A stretch of 64,000 bases of DNA, taken from positions 1,240,001-1,304,000 of the forward strand of contig NC_033559.1 in NCBI RefSeq assembly GCF_001680005.1, given 5' to 3'. The stretch is from Plasmodium coatneyi (Eukaryota; Apicomplexa; Aconoidasida; Haemosporida; Plasmodiidae). The notes beneath the pieces are model-generated. The model searched no databases. It was given only the letters and a program-made list of their open reading frames with translations, and was not told the origin of the DNA. Every line of letters starts with the position of its first letter. Positions within the stretch are counted from its first letter, which is position 1. Positions 1 to 11,500 of this stretch are shown in pieces. The position numbers and the translations under genes are program-made.

Positions 1-2228
1 CGATTCCGTTGGCAAAAATTTTGTCTCTTCCAAAGTGTGCAAAAATTCCAACGGGTTGGATGCCGCATGACATTTATCCGTGGGCGTTTCCTTATTAGAA
101 CAGTTAGCCACATACAACGCAGAACTAGGCACATGTTCGTATCCCTTCATGCATTTAATCGTTTCTAAATGTAACTTCGATGCAAAAAGCCATGACGTGG
201 CACAGTCTCCTTGGTCTTGTGGTTCAATTTTTGCAAGACAACTACTGGTGTCGTCCTTCCATCTGTTACAGTACTCATCGTTGCAATACATGCTGTCAAT
301 AAAACTGGTGGACTGCATGTTCGTCTTTTCGTGTGACAAAAAATTGATAACACCATCGTAACCGTTAGTTTGTACTTTCTTGCTTCCTTTTAGTTTGTCT
401 TCCTTTTTCCCTTCCTTTTCTGTGGCAATCGCGGAAAGGGTCCCTTCCCCATGGGTATGGGACAAACTAGGAAGAACTAACCCTTTTTTTCTACCTACCC
501 ACTGGTTTGCATTTTTCAGGCATATAGCAGGATTTTTGAGCTTGTCTTGTAACGTAGACTTGGTTTCCCCTGCATGGTTCTTTAAAATGTTTGTTAGGTT
601 GGAAAATACGTCTTCTTCACTGCCCAATTCGTAGTTTTCCAATACTCCACTGGTATCCACCTTTTTCATGGAGGCGCAATAATTTAGCAATTCCTCTTTT
701 AAGGTTGTATCTGCTTTATCAAAGCTAAGCAACTCGTTTAGACCCATTTCTCCTTTTTTGTACATTCCTTGGAGGACTTTATTAATGGAAGTTGCCAATT
801 GGACTTCGATAGGGTCCTTTTCCTGCTGCGTCTTCCTTTTTATTTGCTCATAGTTTTGCTTAAAATCGGGAGAGAGGTAATTAAAACAGGGGCTGTTTAA
901 TTCTGTGTTTTCATATAATAAAGTGCATTTGTAACATCCTTCTATGTCTAAATTGCCACTGAGAAAACAGTTCCTAGCTATGAGGTCACATTTGGGTGGC
1001 ATGTCATCCTTTAAAAAGTATGACTTGCTTTCTAAAAGAAAGGAATCTTCGTTTCCCTTTGCCGTGTGCACCTGTATGGCGGTAATTGGTTTATCTGTAT
1101 TCTTCAAGAGGAATGTTCTCACATCAACTTTGTTGTCTGAAGGGAGGACGAACAAAAAAAAAAGAAAAAATGTTAATCAGTAAAATAGAGAATTTTATAA
1201 AAAAAATTGGGGGTAAGAGGAGCGCACTCTGCGAGGTTGCTTTGCTGATATTTATTTTTTTTTTTTTTTTTTTTCTATTACTTTCGGTTGTTGAAGGCAT
1301 CTTTTCGTAGACCTTCCACTTGAGGATGAGTTCCTTCCCCTTAATAATCACTACAAATTTAAATGTCCTCCTCCCTGTGCATTGGTTAACGAGGGAATGA
1401 ACATTCTCCTCAAATTGTAACAACGGGGATGACTCACTGCTAATGACTTTGTGTTGCTTCTTCGTGATAATAACATCGTTAAGTTTTTTTCCTATATAAA
1501 TTGTGTTCGTCTCTGTTTCGACATTTATGGTTACGTGCGGGACGAGAAACACCTGAAACTTTGCCCCGCAGGGTCCTGTTATTTTCACGCCATCTTGGTC
1601 TTTAAGTTGCTCGCACTTGGCTTCTATTTCGTTCGGGTTTCTCACCGCAGCCGCTGCAGCTTTGCTGGATACCTCCACGGTCGGCTGGGTAAGTGGTCCG
1701 TCTGTAGGTTTGTCTGTTGATTGCTTTGCAGATTGTTCTGCTGGTTGATCTGCCGGCTGATCTGCTGGCTTGTCTATCGCTTCCCCCACCGTCTTGTGCT
1801 CACCTCCAGACTCATTTCCGTCCACTGTTGGCTCCACTGTGCCAGAGTCTTCATGAGGAGAGGGGTTCGAGTTACTCGGTGGGTTATCTTTTCTTCCGGG
1901 GTTCTCATTTTGCGATTCTGGCGGGTCAGGAATGTTCACATCCTCGTCACACTTAATTACATCATCGAGTAATGCAGCACCTAAAGGAAAAGGACACAAA
2001 AAGTGGAGAAAAAATTAATGGACAGAATGGAAAGAATGGAAAGCATGTAGAACTCGCTCTCTCGCAAACGTCCCCGCCATTTGGAGGATAAATTTTCCAC
2101 ACATATGCTTCCGTCCTCTCGTTTGTTCACTCCCTTTCATTGTTAGACGATTGTTGGTCATTCCTTGCAGCATCCTCTTTTTTCTCCTCCTTACTTAGTA
2201 TGAAAAGGAACGGAAGGGCCAACTTCAT
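1..2228 (-). CDS. SERA: Serine repeat antigen (SERA), serine-type papain-like protease; 3' part cut by window edge
   Basis: SERAs are papain-like proteins of the parasitophorous vacuole that are processed and act around merozoite egress. Exon 1 (2228-2195, 34 bp) encodes a short hydrophobic leader beginning MKLALPFLFIL. Exon 2 (1980-1282) carries a low-complexity tract with imperfect PADQ-like repeats, then the conserved SERA N-terminal region. Exon 3 starts at 1136 and runs open to the left edge. Phases agree: exon 1 leaves one base, and exon 2 ends after GAA A and joins AC AAC AAA. The papain active-site region reads GDCATSW, so the nucleophile position is Ser (codon 193-195) instead of Cys. 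The His and Asn of the triad lie off the window. It is a tandem paralogue of the SERA at 3385-6738, in the same orientation. I cannot assign a SERA number. Confidence 0.93.
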
Positions 2229-3384
2229 TCTGTTGTGTAGAACTAAAGGTACCTATTCTACGACTGTTTCTTTTTTTTCTTTTTTCCTTATGCTTTCAGT
2301 TAGCTACCGGAAGAATTTTTTTTTTTTTTTTCCTATTCTTTTTAGATAGCTACCTGAAAAATTTTTTTTTTTTTTTTTCCTTTTAGCTACCTAAAGAATT
2401 TTTCTCTTTTTTCTTATTTTTTTCTTTTTTTTTCTTTCAGTTAGCTACCTGACAGATTTTTCTTTTTTTTCTTCTTTTATTTCCATCTTTTATTAACTTT
2501 TTGTTAATTTTTTTTTTTTTTTTCTTTTAACAACTGAATAATGGATTATTCTATTTTTAATGAGTGAAATAACGCTTCGCGGTAACGACCAACCCTATAT
2601 CCGAATCATATGGGGTAGTAAAATTGAAATGACCGGGCTCTACGATTAAACTTAAATAAATATTTGTGCACCATTGCTTCGTGGTATGCCTTTTCATGAT
2701 GATTGTTGGGCTCCCCCCGTGATAAGTGGGCCCTTCTACGCACCCCGAGAACGAGAAAATATATTTTAACCGGGGGTTGTACAATTTTGCCGCGTTCTTC
2801 TCCTGAACCCAACTGTGGGCTTGGAAGAGAGCGAATAATGCGGACGCCTAGTAGGTAACGGTGCGCCATTCGTTTTTCTCCGTGCGGGCATACTTTTACA
2901 ATGAAAAAAAAAATTTTTAATAAATAAATATATATATATATATATGTCTATGTATATATATGTGTTTGTATACGCGTATCCATTCTTTGTCCTATGCGAA
3001 AGGGGAAAAGTACATATGTAAAAAATGGAGAAATCAAAACGTGCCTTATTCAATCTTGCAGTTGTTTTCCTTTTCTGAAAACGAAAAATAATAATCACGA
3101 CGCGGATAAAAACTATTATGAAGAGGATTAAAAAAAAAAAAAAAAAAAAACTATAAACAAAAATCGGATAAATAAAAACTTGGGGAGGACAGCCTTGTAA
3201 CCCCCAAAATTTCAAACGGGGACAATCACGTAAAGTAATGGTTGCATGCAGGGCGGCAAAAACGCGGGAAAAAAGAGAGCGCTCCACGAGCTGCCACATA
3301 TGCATATAAATAAATATATATATATAAGTACCTCTACGTGTATGCTTATTTACCCCCGTGCGGATCGCTAATACGCGTCGCCCC
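2229..3384. other. Intergenic region between two SERA genes
   Basis: This 1.16 kb spacer contains the upstream region of the left SERA and the 3' flank of the right one. It holds T-rich tracts, an (AT)n tract near 2927-2945, an A-run near 3130-3149 and a TGCATGCA octamer at 3243-3250. I see no convincing coding sequence; the ORFs here are low-complexity by-products. Confidence 0.7.
2296..2465. repeat. Degenerate T-rich repeat, about four copies, upstream of SERA start
   Basis: The phrase TTAGCTACCTGA-AGAATTTTT followed by a poly-T run recurs about four times, near 2300, 2347, 2387 and 2442, spaced roughly 40-55 bp apart. It lies just upstream of the SERA start codon at 2228, which is read on the minus strand. 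Confidence 0.75.
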
Positions 3385-6300
3385 TCACACGTAGCAGAAA
3401 AAGCAATCGCCCGTCTTTCTGCGTTGCGCTAGACAATACCCAGGAGATGCCTCTCCTTTGCAATTATTCCATTCGTCATGACAGAACTGTATGCACTCGT
3501 CCCGCTTCTCAGGATCTTGCGCAAAAGATCTGGAACAGCTATGGTCCCCAGCAATGTTACTATAACTGCCGTATGTAACTATTCCCAATTTTACCTTTCC
3601 ATGTTTAATGTGTTTTAAAATGTGCATAACTTCCATCGTTGCAGCTTCTGTTTTTTCCTCGTCAGTGCCATCCCGCACAAGCAGTACGTCCCTCTCTGTG
3701 GGGAGAGACGCTGTAACGGTTAAAGGAGACGCAGGATTTGCCTCCACTTGACCTTCTCTCAGTGTTGCCTGCTGAATGGGCGTTACTGGCGATTCGGATA
3801 TTAACTCTTCACTAATTTCCCCTATTGTGGGCCCCTCAGAGATGCGTTTCCCTGCGTCCCCCCTTTTTGGTGCATCTTCTTGCGCTCCTTTCGGTACTTT
3901 AACTGGGTTAGCAGTTGTTGTGAGGTCGCTGTCCTCCAGGAGCTTAGTCTGTTCCTCCTGCCCTTGCACAGTCAAATTTTGGTTCCCGCCTGTTCGGTCC
4001 TTCAATTCGGCACCGTCCTTACGACCGATGTTTTTATAGTAAATGTTTCCCCAAAAGTCAGGGGAGCTCTTCAGGTAGTAGTTGTATAAGGGGGCCTCCC
4101 TCTGGGAAGGGTTCTCCGCCACGAGCACATCCACGTTAAACACAGCAGCGGTATGAATAAAGTTGTGTTGACATTCAGGTGGACCGTACACATCAACCCT
4201 GAAGTTTCCTCCATCACCCCAATACTTGCCCCAACTATTCCTGATTAACCAGTAAGATTTCTTGTGCCCCCCTGCGGTGATGTAGTTGCCGTAGCCGATT
4301 ATGTTCACTGCGTGGTCCGGTCTTTTATCACCGCATAGGCTCTGCACCTCCTTCCCATTGAAATCGTAACCCAAGACACCTAAAGCTTTGATGTAAGCCA
4401 TAACGGATCCTTTGCTCCTCACCTCGCGCTTTATCAGATTGACAAACGTTTCGATGTTCCCCCTGAAGTCGTCGCTTTCGTAGGATGTATAACCTTTGGT
4501 GCTTACTGCGTTGGGATCATTTGAGGGTTCCAACAGTTTCACATTGGCCCAAAGGTTTTGCCAGTGATCCTCCTGCTTGGGGCAACTATTTCCAACCTTC
4601 CCATACGAATAGGGCACCGACAACGCGGGTGGTAAGAACCCATTTTCCTCAACGATGGTGAGAAATTCATACGGATTCGATGCAGAAGTGCATTTACTTT
4701 TATTTCCCCTCTCGGAACAGTTAGCTACGTACAAAGCGGAAGAACTCAAATGGTCATACCCTTTCATACATCTAATCGTTTCTAGGTGCAGCTTCGATGC
4801 AAACAACCAAGAAAGGTTGCAATTGCCTTGTTCTTCTGTCTCTATGTGTGAGAAGCAACTATTTTTATCCTTCCATCTATCGCAGTAATCTTCATTGCAG
4901 AACATCCCCCCTGAGAGGTCTGAATGGCTCACCTTGCCTTTTTGCGAAAGGTCAATAGCAGCGCGGTAACCAGGGATGTGCATGTCTTCGATAACGTTCT
5001 TTTTGTTTGTTGCTTTATGCTCCTCTTGCGAATCCACAGGAGTAGTAACCCTCCTTTGTAAATGCTTGTATTCAAAGGGAGGCAACGCCAGTCCGCGTTT
5101 TTGCACTACCCACTTACTTGCATCTTTCATACAGATGGCAGGGTTTTTTAACTTTTCCCGCAATGCAGGTATCTCCTCCTTCGAATGATTTTTTAATAGG
5201 CCTTTCAAGTTGGTTAACACATCCATTTGGTTACCCATTTGGTGTACTTCCAGAGTACCACTTTTGTCTACCTTCTTAATTACTTGACAGTAACTTAGAA
5301 GCAGTTCCTTTAAATCATCATTTGGGTACTCGACTTTGGTTTCCCCTTCCGTGGGGGTGTCATTTTCCCCTATTTTTAGGACCACTTGGAGGATCCTACC
5401 GATGAACTCCTCCAGTTGGACTGCCTCCGGGTCAATTTCATCATGCGTCTTCCTTTTTATTTGTTCATAGTTTTGCTTAAAATCGGGAGGGAGGTAATTA
5501 AAACAGGGGCTGCTTAATTCTGTGTTTTCAGATAATAGGGTGCACTTGTAACATCCCTCTATGTCTAAATTGCCGCTGAGGAAACAGTTCCTAGCTATTA
5601 GGTCACATTTGGCTGGCATGTCATCCTTTAAAAAGTATGACTTGCTTTCTAAAAGAAAGGAGTCTTCGTTTCCCTTTGCCGTGTGGACCTGTATGGCGGT
5701 GATTGGTTGATCTGTATTCTTCAAGAGGAATGTCCTCACGTTAACTTTGTTGTCTGAAGGGAAGACAAAAAAAATGTTAATCAGTAAAATAGAGAATTAT
5801 ATAAAAAAAAATTGGGGGTAAGAGAAGCACACTCTGTGAAGTTGCTTTGAGTCAGCCGTTCCGGTGAATTATTTTTTTTTTTTTTTCCCTTTACTTTCTG
5901 TTGTTGAGGGCATCTTTTCGTAGACCTTCCACTTGAGGATGAGCTCCTTCCCCTTAATAATCACTACAAATTTAAATGTCCTCCTCCCTGTGCATTGATT
6001 AACGAGGGAATGAACATTCTCCTCAAATTGTAACAACGGGGATGACTCACTGCTAATGACTTTGTGCTGCTTCTTCGTGATCGTTACGTTTTCTAACTTT
6101 CGACCTAGCTGTATTGTGTTACTCTCCGCCTCGACACTTATTGATACATGTGGAACGAGGAAGAGTTGGAACTTGGCATTGCACGTCCCTGTGATTTTTA
6201 CTCCATCGTGGTTTTTGAGCAAGGCTGATCTAACTTCGACTTCGGTTCGCTTGTTTGCGGGGGCAGCCGCAACGTCTGTGACACGGTTAAGCGGGTGCTC

Positions 6301-6738
6301 AACCTGCTGGGGGGGTTCTTCACCATCTGCTTCTATGTTAGAAGAATATTCAGGAGAAACGCTCCTATCACTCTGCCCACCTAGGGGTAACTTTTTTGCG
6401 TCTGCATGGTTACTGCTTGCATTTTGGGAGGATGATGTACCTGTCCACAGTCCTCCTGGTGCTAATTTCGCACCGACGTTCGTTCCGAGCAGGGTACCTG
6501 CGTAGAATTCGTCACGAATAGGTTGTGTGTAAAGGGTGAATACACTATGTCGATAAAAGGTTTTCCATTTATGCGGTTTGGTTTCAATTGGTAATTTTTT
6601 TTTTTTTTTCTCTTCTACGAAGGTTCATCCATCCGATAAAGCATCGGCGCGTCAAATAGACGGCGTTATTTCTGGCGCCCTTCCCCTTTTCTCTCTCTCC
6701 TTACATATTGCCCAGGTGAAACAGACCCTGGAATTCAT
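3385..6738 (-). CDS. SERA: Serine repeat antigen (SERA), complete, serine-type papain-like protease
   Basis: This is a complete SERA of 1001 aa from three exons: 6738-6705, 6497-5895 and 5753-3385. Exon 1 is exactly 34 bp, as in the neighbouring SERA, and gives a leader starting MNSRVCFTWAI. Junction phases agree (1 then 1). Exon 2 has a variable low-complexity N-terminus and then the conserved SERA region. Exon 3 carries the Cys-rich segment and the papain-like domain. The active-site motif is GNCNLSW, with Ser527 (codon 4810-4812) at the catalytic Cys position. The rest of the triad is present: His693 in DHAVNIIGYG and Asn718 in RNSWGKYWG. A proline/glutamate-rich segment follows, and the protein ends in a conserved Cys-rich tail (CFFCYV). 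Ser-type SERAs are generally regarded as having little or no protease activity. This gene is the last of the array; the next gene diverges from it. Confidence 0.95.
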
Positions 6739-8541
6739 GGCGTTCCCTCGAATGAACTAAATTTCCTGCGACTTCCCTTTTAGAGACCATATGATGCATG
6801 CTATTTTGGTAGCGAATTATTTTCCCACTTGTTTGGCTATTCATTTCACCATTGGGGGGACCTTCGCTTTGTGGAAACGTTTTTTTTTTTTTTTCCCTGT
6901 TTTTCCGACAACGAAATAGGTTAAACAGCGTGTCTTTCCCAAATGGGCCATGCGAACCGATCAACTAAATGTAGAAGTGCATCACACGTGACAACACGAC
7001 ACGGCAGCTGGACACTCAAACAGAGCGTAACAAAAAGACGCTGCACCGCGCTATGCCTCCACCGTGGAACAGGGAAAAAAAAATAACAAAAAAAAAAAAA
7101 AACTTCACTTCTGACTAAATTTAAAGTGCATTACGGCACACATTCTACGTAGTAATTTTTAACGCTCCCCCGACTGCGGTAACCTTTTACGGGGTTCTAA
7201 TTGCGCGGCCGGTACGGCTGCCACCGGTTCATGCGCATATAGGACATGTAGGCAGACAGACAGAACATTTTTCCTACTGTTTGTTCTGCGTGAACGTGGC
7301 ACGAACTGTGTTCTACGATTGACTCAGTTTAAATAATCCGTTGTTTTCCCCCCCTTTTGACCAACTCCTTTCCTCAGCAGAGATACGCCTACGTCTATAT
7401 AAGTGCGCCATATTACGTATATATACATATGTGTACTTTTTTTTTTTTTTTTTTCCCTTAAATGGCGCGACCGTTGTTCAGTGATTACCACTTGAGGGGC
7501 AACCAACACGAGTGTTCTGCGCGATAAAAAAAAAAAAAAAGGAAGTGAAAGTTTCCACCATTGTCGCGAAAGAATTACTCTGTGCGCGCTGTTCGGATTG
7601 ATCGGATAAAGGGATTACAAAAATGGGGATAGCAAAAAAAAGGATAGATATATGCTGGAACGTGGGGAAGGTGTGTGGTGGGGGAGCCTGCATGCACCAA
7701 CTCGACTGAGACCGTCTACCCACGTTGATCATCTTACAGAAAGACGAAATGGAAAAGGAGCAGCTAACACGAAATATAGTCCAACTCGCGGAGGGGCCAA
7801 AACGCCCCTTTTAAAATTGCAAAAAATGAATAATTTAATAAGACCCGCGAAAGTAAAATGAGTGGTTCCCTACCAACACGGACAGATAAAACAATGTTAA
7901 ATTGGTCTTTTTTTTCTTTCAGGGGGGACAAACTTTTGTTATCCTTCTTTAACTTACTGCATAGGATGTAATTTTTTACACGTGGATATTCCCCAGTCGG
8001 ACATGATCTGTGAATAGAAAAGGGGAAAAAAACCTTTCCAACGATGGAGGAGCGGTCCTAAGGGTTTACACTGCATTAACTGCAGTTTTTTTTTTTTTTT
8101 TTATTTCGCAAAAATTTTGCCAGCAATTTGGGCGTCATTACAATGCCACTATGCGGGGGTGTAAATTTTTTTTTTTTTCCTTTCCCTTTCGAATTTGTCA
8201 TTTCCCCTGGTTGGAACAAATTTGGGCATATCATACGTCACATTAGGGGGGAGATGGCGTGCTTGTTGCCGTAAAAACGAGCCCTTCTGCTTGTCCCTCT
8301 CTTGGGAGGACATGCTCCTTTGTTGTTTCATCTGGAATTTGCACACCCCAACTTTGCGGCTATTTCGCAGCAACTGTTTTGTTCACTTTTTTGTTTGTCT
8401 CTCTTGGGGAGGAATCCCCCCGGGAGAAGCTCGCTTAGCTGGGGAAGCCGCTCCCCGTTTTTGTGTAATCCCCTGTGATTGCTCCCTTGTGGTGGTAGCA
8501 AAATTGCGGCTTCGCCTCTTCACCACTATACACAGTGCAAA
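6739..8541. other. Divergent intergenic region between SERA and the C2CD5-like gene
   Basis: These 1.8 kb lie between two divergently transcribed start codons and should contain both promoters. Visible features are several poly-T and poly-A runs (for example near 6880, 7438-7455 and 8088-8102) and a TGCATGCA octamer at 7689-7696. I find no supportable gene. Confidence 0.6.
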
Positions 8542-11500
8542 ATGCCGTGCATTCTGAAGGTCAGAATATCGGGCATACGGGACTTCAACGCCTTTGAAAA
8601 ATCAGAAGTGGATTCTCTTAAATATGTCGAGGTGGGTGTGACCAGGGGTGGAGAATTAGCAGCCGCACTAAGCAGATCACCGGAACGGTCAAATCAACCC
8701 CTACGTCTATACCTATTGTCTCTTTTTTTTTATGCACATTATTCGTAGGTGACATTGGGCGAAACAAAACAAAGGACGAAATTTAGTTAGCGAGAAAAAT
8801 CATAAGTCCATTTCTGCTATCATTCTTTAATGGACAAAAATATATGTGCAGACCAGCACGCATTACACATGTTGATGGCATTCCATCCTCCTCCTCGCAG
8901 ATATTAACAGACACACAGATGACCTGAACTTATCCTTCCGGCTGGAAATCGCTGACGACTCGGAGTTGCAGACCTGTCCACTGAAGATAACGGTAAGGAG
9001 GGGGGATAGGCAACAAATGGAGATGAAAAGAGGGAAAACAAAGTTTCACCATGAGTAGTGTCACAGGTAGTGGCATCCCAAGCAGAGGTACCTCTACCAG
9101 TGATCCTCCTGTTGGTGACGCCTTAAATTGTTACTCCCCCGCTCTATTCACAGATTGACGACGTGGAAAACATAAACAGCGGGTACATCCAAATAGACTT
9201 CAGCTTCTTCTACTTCCACGACAATTTGAAGTTGGAGGGATGGTTTCCCCTGTATGACTCCCTGGCCGGACTTAAAGGTTCCCCCGCGTTCATCGCCCAC
9301 GAGAAGAAATTCACATATATATCGACACAGGCACTGCCGTGTGGGTGTGCTCCTCCACACATAACCCTTCCACGACAACCATATGCGTTTGCGTCCTCTT
9401 TCCCCCTTGCCCTATGGATCGCTCCAATCATAGGCGAACTATACTGTACCATAAAATGGGAATTCTTTGAGGAAAAAAATCCTTACAATGATAACAGCGC
9501 AGGTAAGGGCGGCATTCGTGAGAGGGTTCACTTGGTTCCCCACCTAACTCTTCGAAGTCACGTCCCAGTCGGTTTTTTCCCCCCCTTTTCTACTTTAGAT
9601 GTCCTCCTCCTAGGCACGACGTCCTTTCCGAAAAACTCCCCCTACTACATCGAACAAATTATAAACTTCGCTGTAAGATAAGGGCAGTCACACTGTCCTT
9701 TGTGCGTGTAAATGTGTATACAAATTGACTGTTGGAGAATTCCGAATGTGGGTTCATGCATGTGTTAGCTTACGTCCAGCGGGAGGAACAATCGGACAAT
9801 GGAAATATTTCTTCCCTTTTTCCTGGCAGCACGAACTTAAGATTGTAAACGATCCCGAGTATGACTGGAAGGACTTGATAAGATCCAACAGGTGTGTGAG
9901 AAAAAAATGGTAAAAGAGACAACTTCCAAACGGGGTCTTTTTCCATTTAAGCTGCCCCCTTTCTTCATCCATGCTAACCGTCTCCTCGCCCCAATGGCAG
10001 AAACTCGAATGAGGCAAGATGTGACGTCATACAGAACTCCTTCATGGAGACGAGGAAAATTATTGGAAAAAAGGTACCCATGGATAGTGCTTTCCCTTTT
10101 GAACGTCACACCTATGTGCATGCAGCTGTATGAAACCTCCCCTTCAGTTATATGCTAATCAGGGGTGTCTCACTCTTTCCCCTCGGACAGGCTAAACTGT
10201 TGGGTGGGAACGCCATTATCGGTTATCAGGAACATTTGAACTTGGAGGGAGGCACGACAAACAAGTAAGTCCCCATTCTTGGCACGTCGTTACCGTTATG
10301 TAGTTACTCCCCTGTTTATACTTCACCTCCACGGCAACACTGTTACATCCGATGCATTCTCCACCCCTTTGCCGCACAGAATTTGTATTCGCATTATAGG
10401 AACTGTCGTGAAGCTAGGGGTGAAGAACCTGAACGACCCCAACTACGCCACCCCCGGGGGAAACAGAATCATAAAAAATATTCTGCGCAACAATGAGCTG
10501 CGGCAAAACAGCGTGGAAAAAAATAAGGACATGAAATTGCACAAGAGGGACAGCACTCTCCCTAACTCAACCTTCAACTTTGTGGATGTGATTTTGCTCA
10601 CCATCGACTCGCTTCCAAACGGTGTGAAATACACATATGGTAGGTTTTCTCCAAGGGGGGCACGCTTACAAAGGCAACTATGTTGACGTGCGTGAAGGGT
10701 ACACACGCTTACACACACACACGTGCATATGCACTTCCCCCCCGTAGGAGGACTTGTTGCCGCCAAGTCCGTGAAGGTTTTGCACCAACGGTTGACGGAG
10801 CAGCACCGAGACGAATGGCTCCTCGAGATAAGGGACGAAGTAACGGCGGAGCGGGAAAAAAAAAAAAAAAAAAAATCAAATCAAAGCAAAGCAAAGCAAA
10901 TGAACAAACGTGTCTTTCCCTCCCTCCCCCCGTAGATCAAATCGAATGCAACGTTTTTATCTTGCAACGTCATTTTGGGTAACACATACAATGATCACTC
11001 ATGTGGAAGGATAATGCACATGTCGGGAAATGTTTCCCCCCATCCGCGATTGTGTCCTGGCCGACATACATCAGTACACGCAGCACAAACGATAACGCCA
11101 CAGTGCTACCTCCGTTTGGTGCTATCTCCATTTGGTGCTATCTCCGTTTGGTGCTATCTCCATTTGGTGCTATCTCCGTTTGGTGCTATCTCCATTTGGT
11201 GCTATCTCCGTTTGGTGCTATCTCCATTTGGTGCTATCTCCGTTTGGTGCTATCTCCATTTGGTGCTATCTCCGTTTGGTGCTACCTCAGAATGAATGTC
11301 TTCCCTACCCCTTCATTTTTTCTTTTGCAGGTTACAAAGAAGACACGTATATTTACAACGACGTGATCATTCTGTTCTGCTACGGCACGGCCATAAGTGT
11401 GATGTCCTCCTTTTTCCAAGACGATAAAATCGTTTCTTATGCGAACAGTGAAAGGCATAGGCACCACTCGCTTAAGGGTGGGTCCTTAAATGCGCACAGA

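Noticed and set aside
1451..1972. Plus-strand ORFs opposite SERA exon 2
   Set aside because: They are antisense shadows of the low-complexity SERA N-terminal region and lack start context or similarity.
11113..11288. CRISPR-like array
   Set aside because: The units are contiguous 16-mers without unique spacers, lie in a eukaryotic intron, and have no cas genes.
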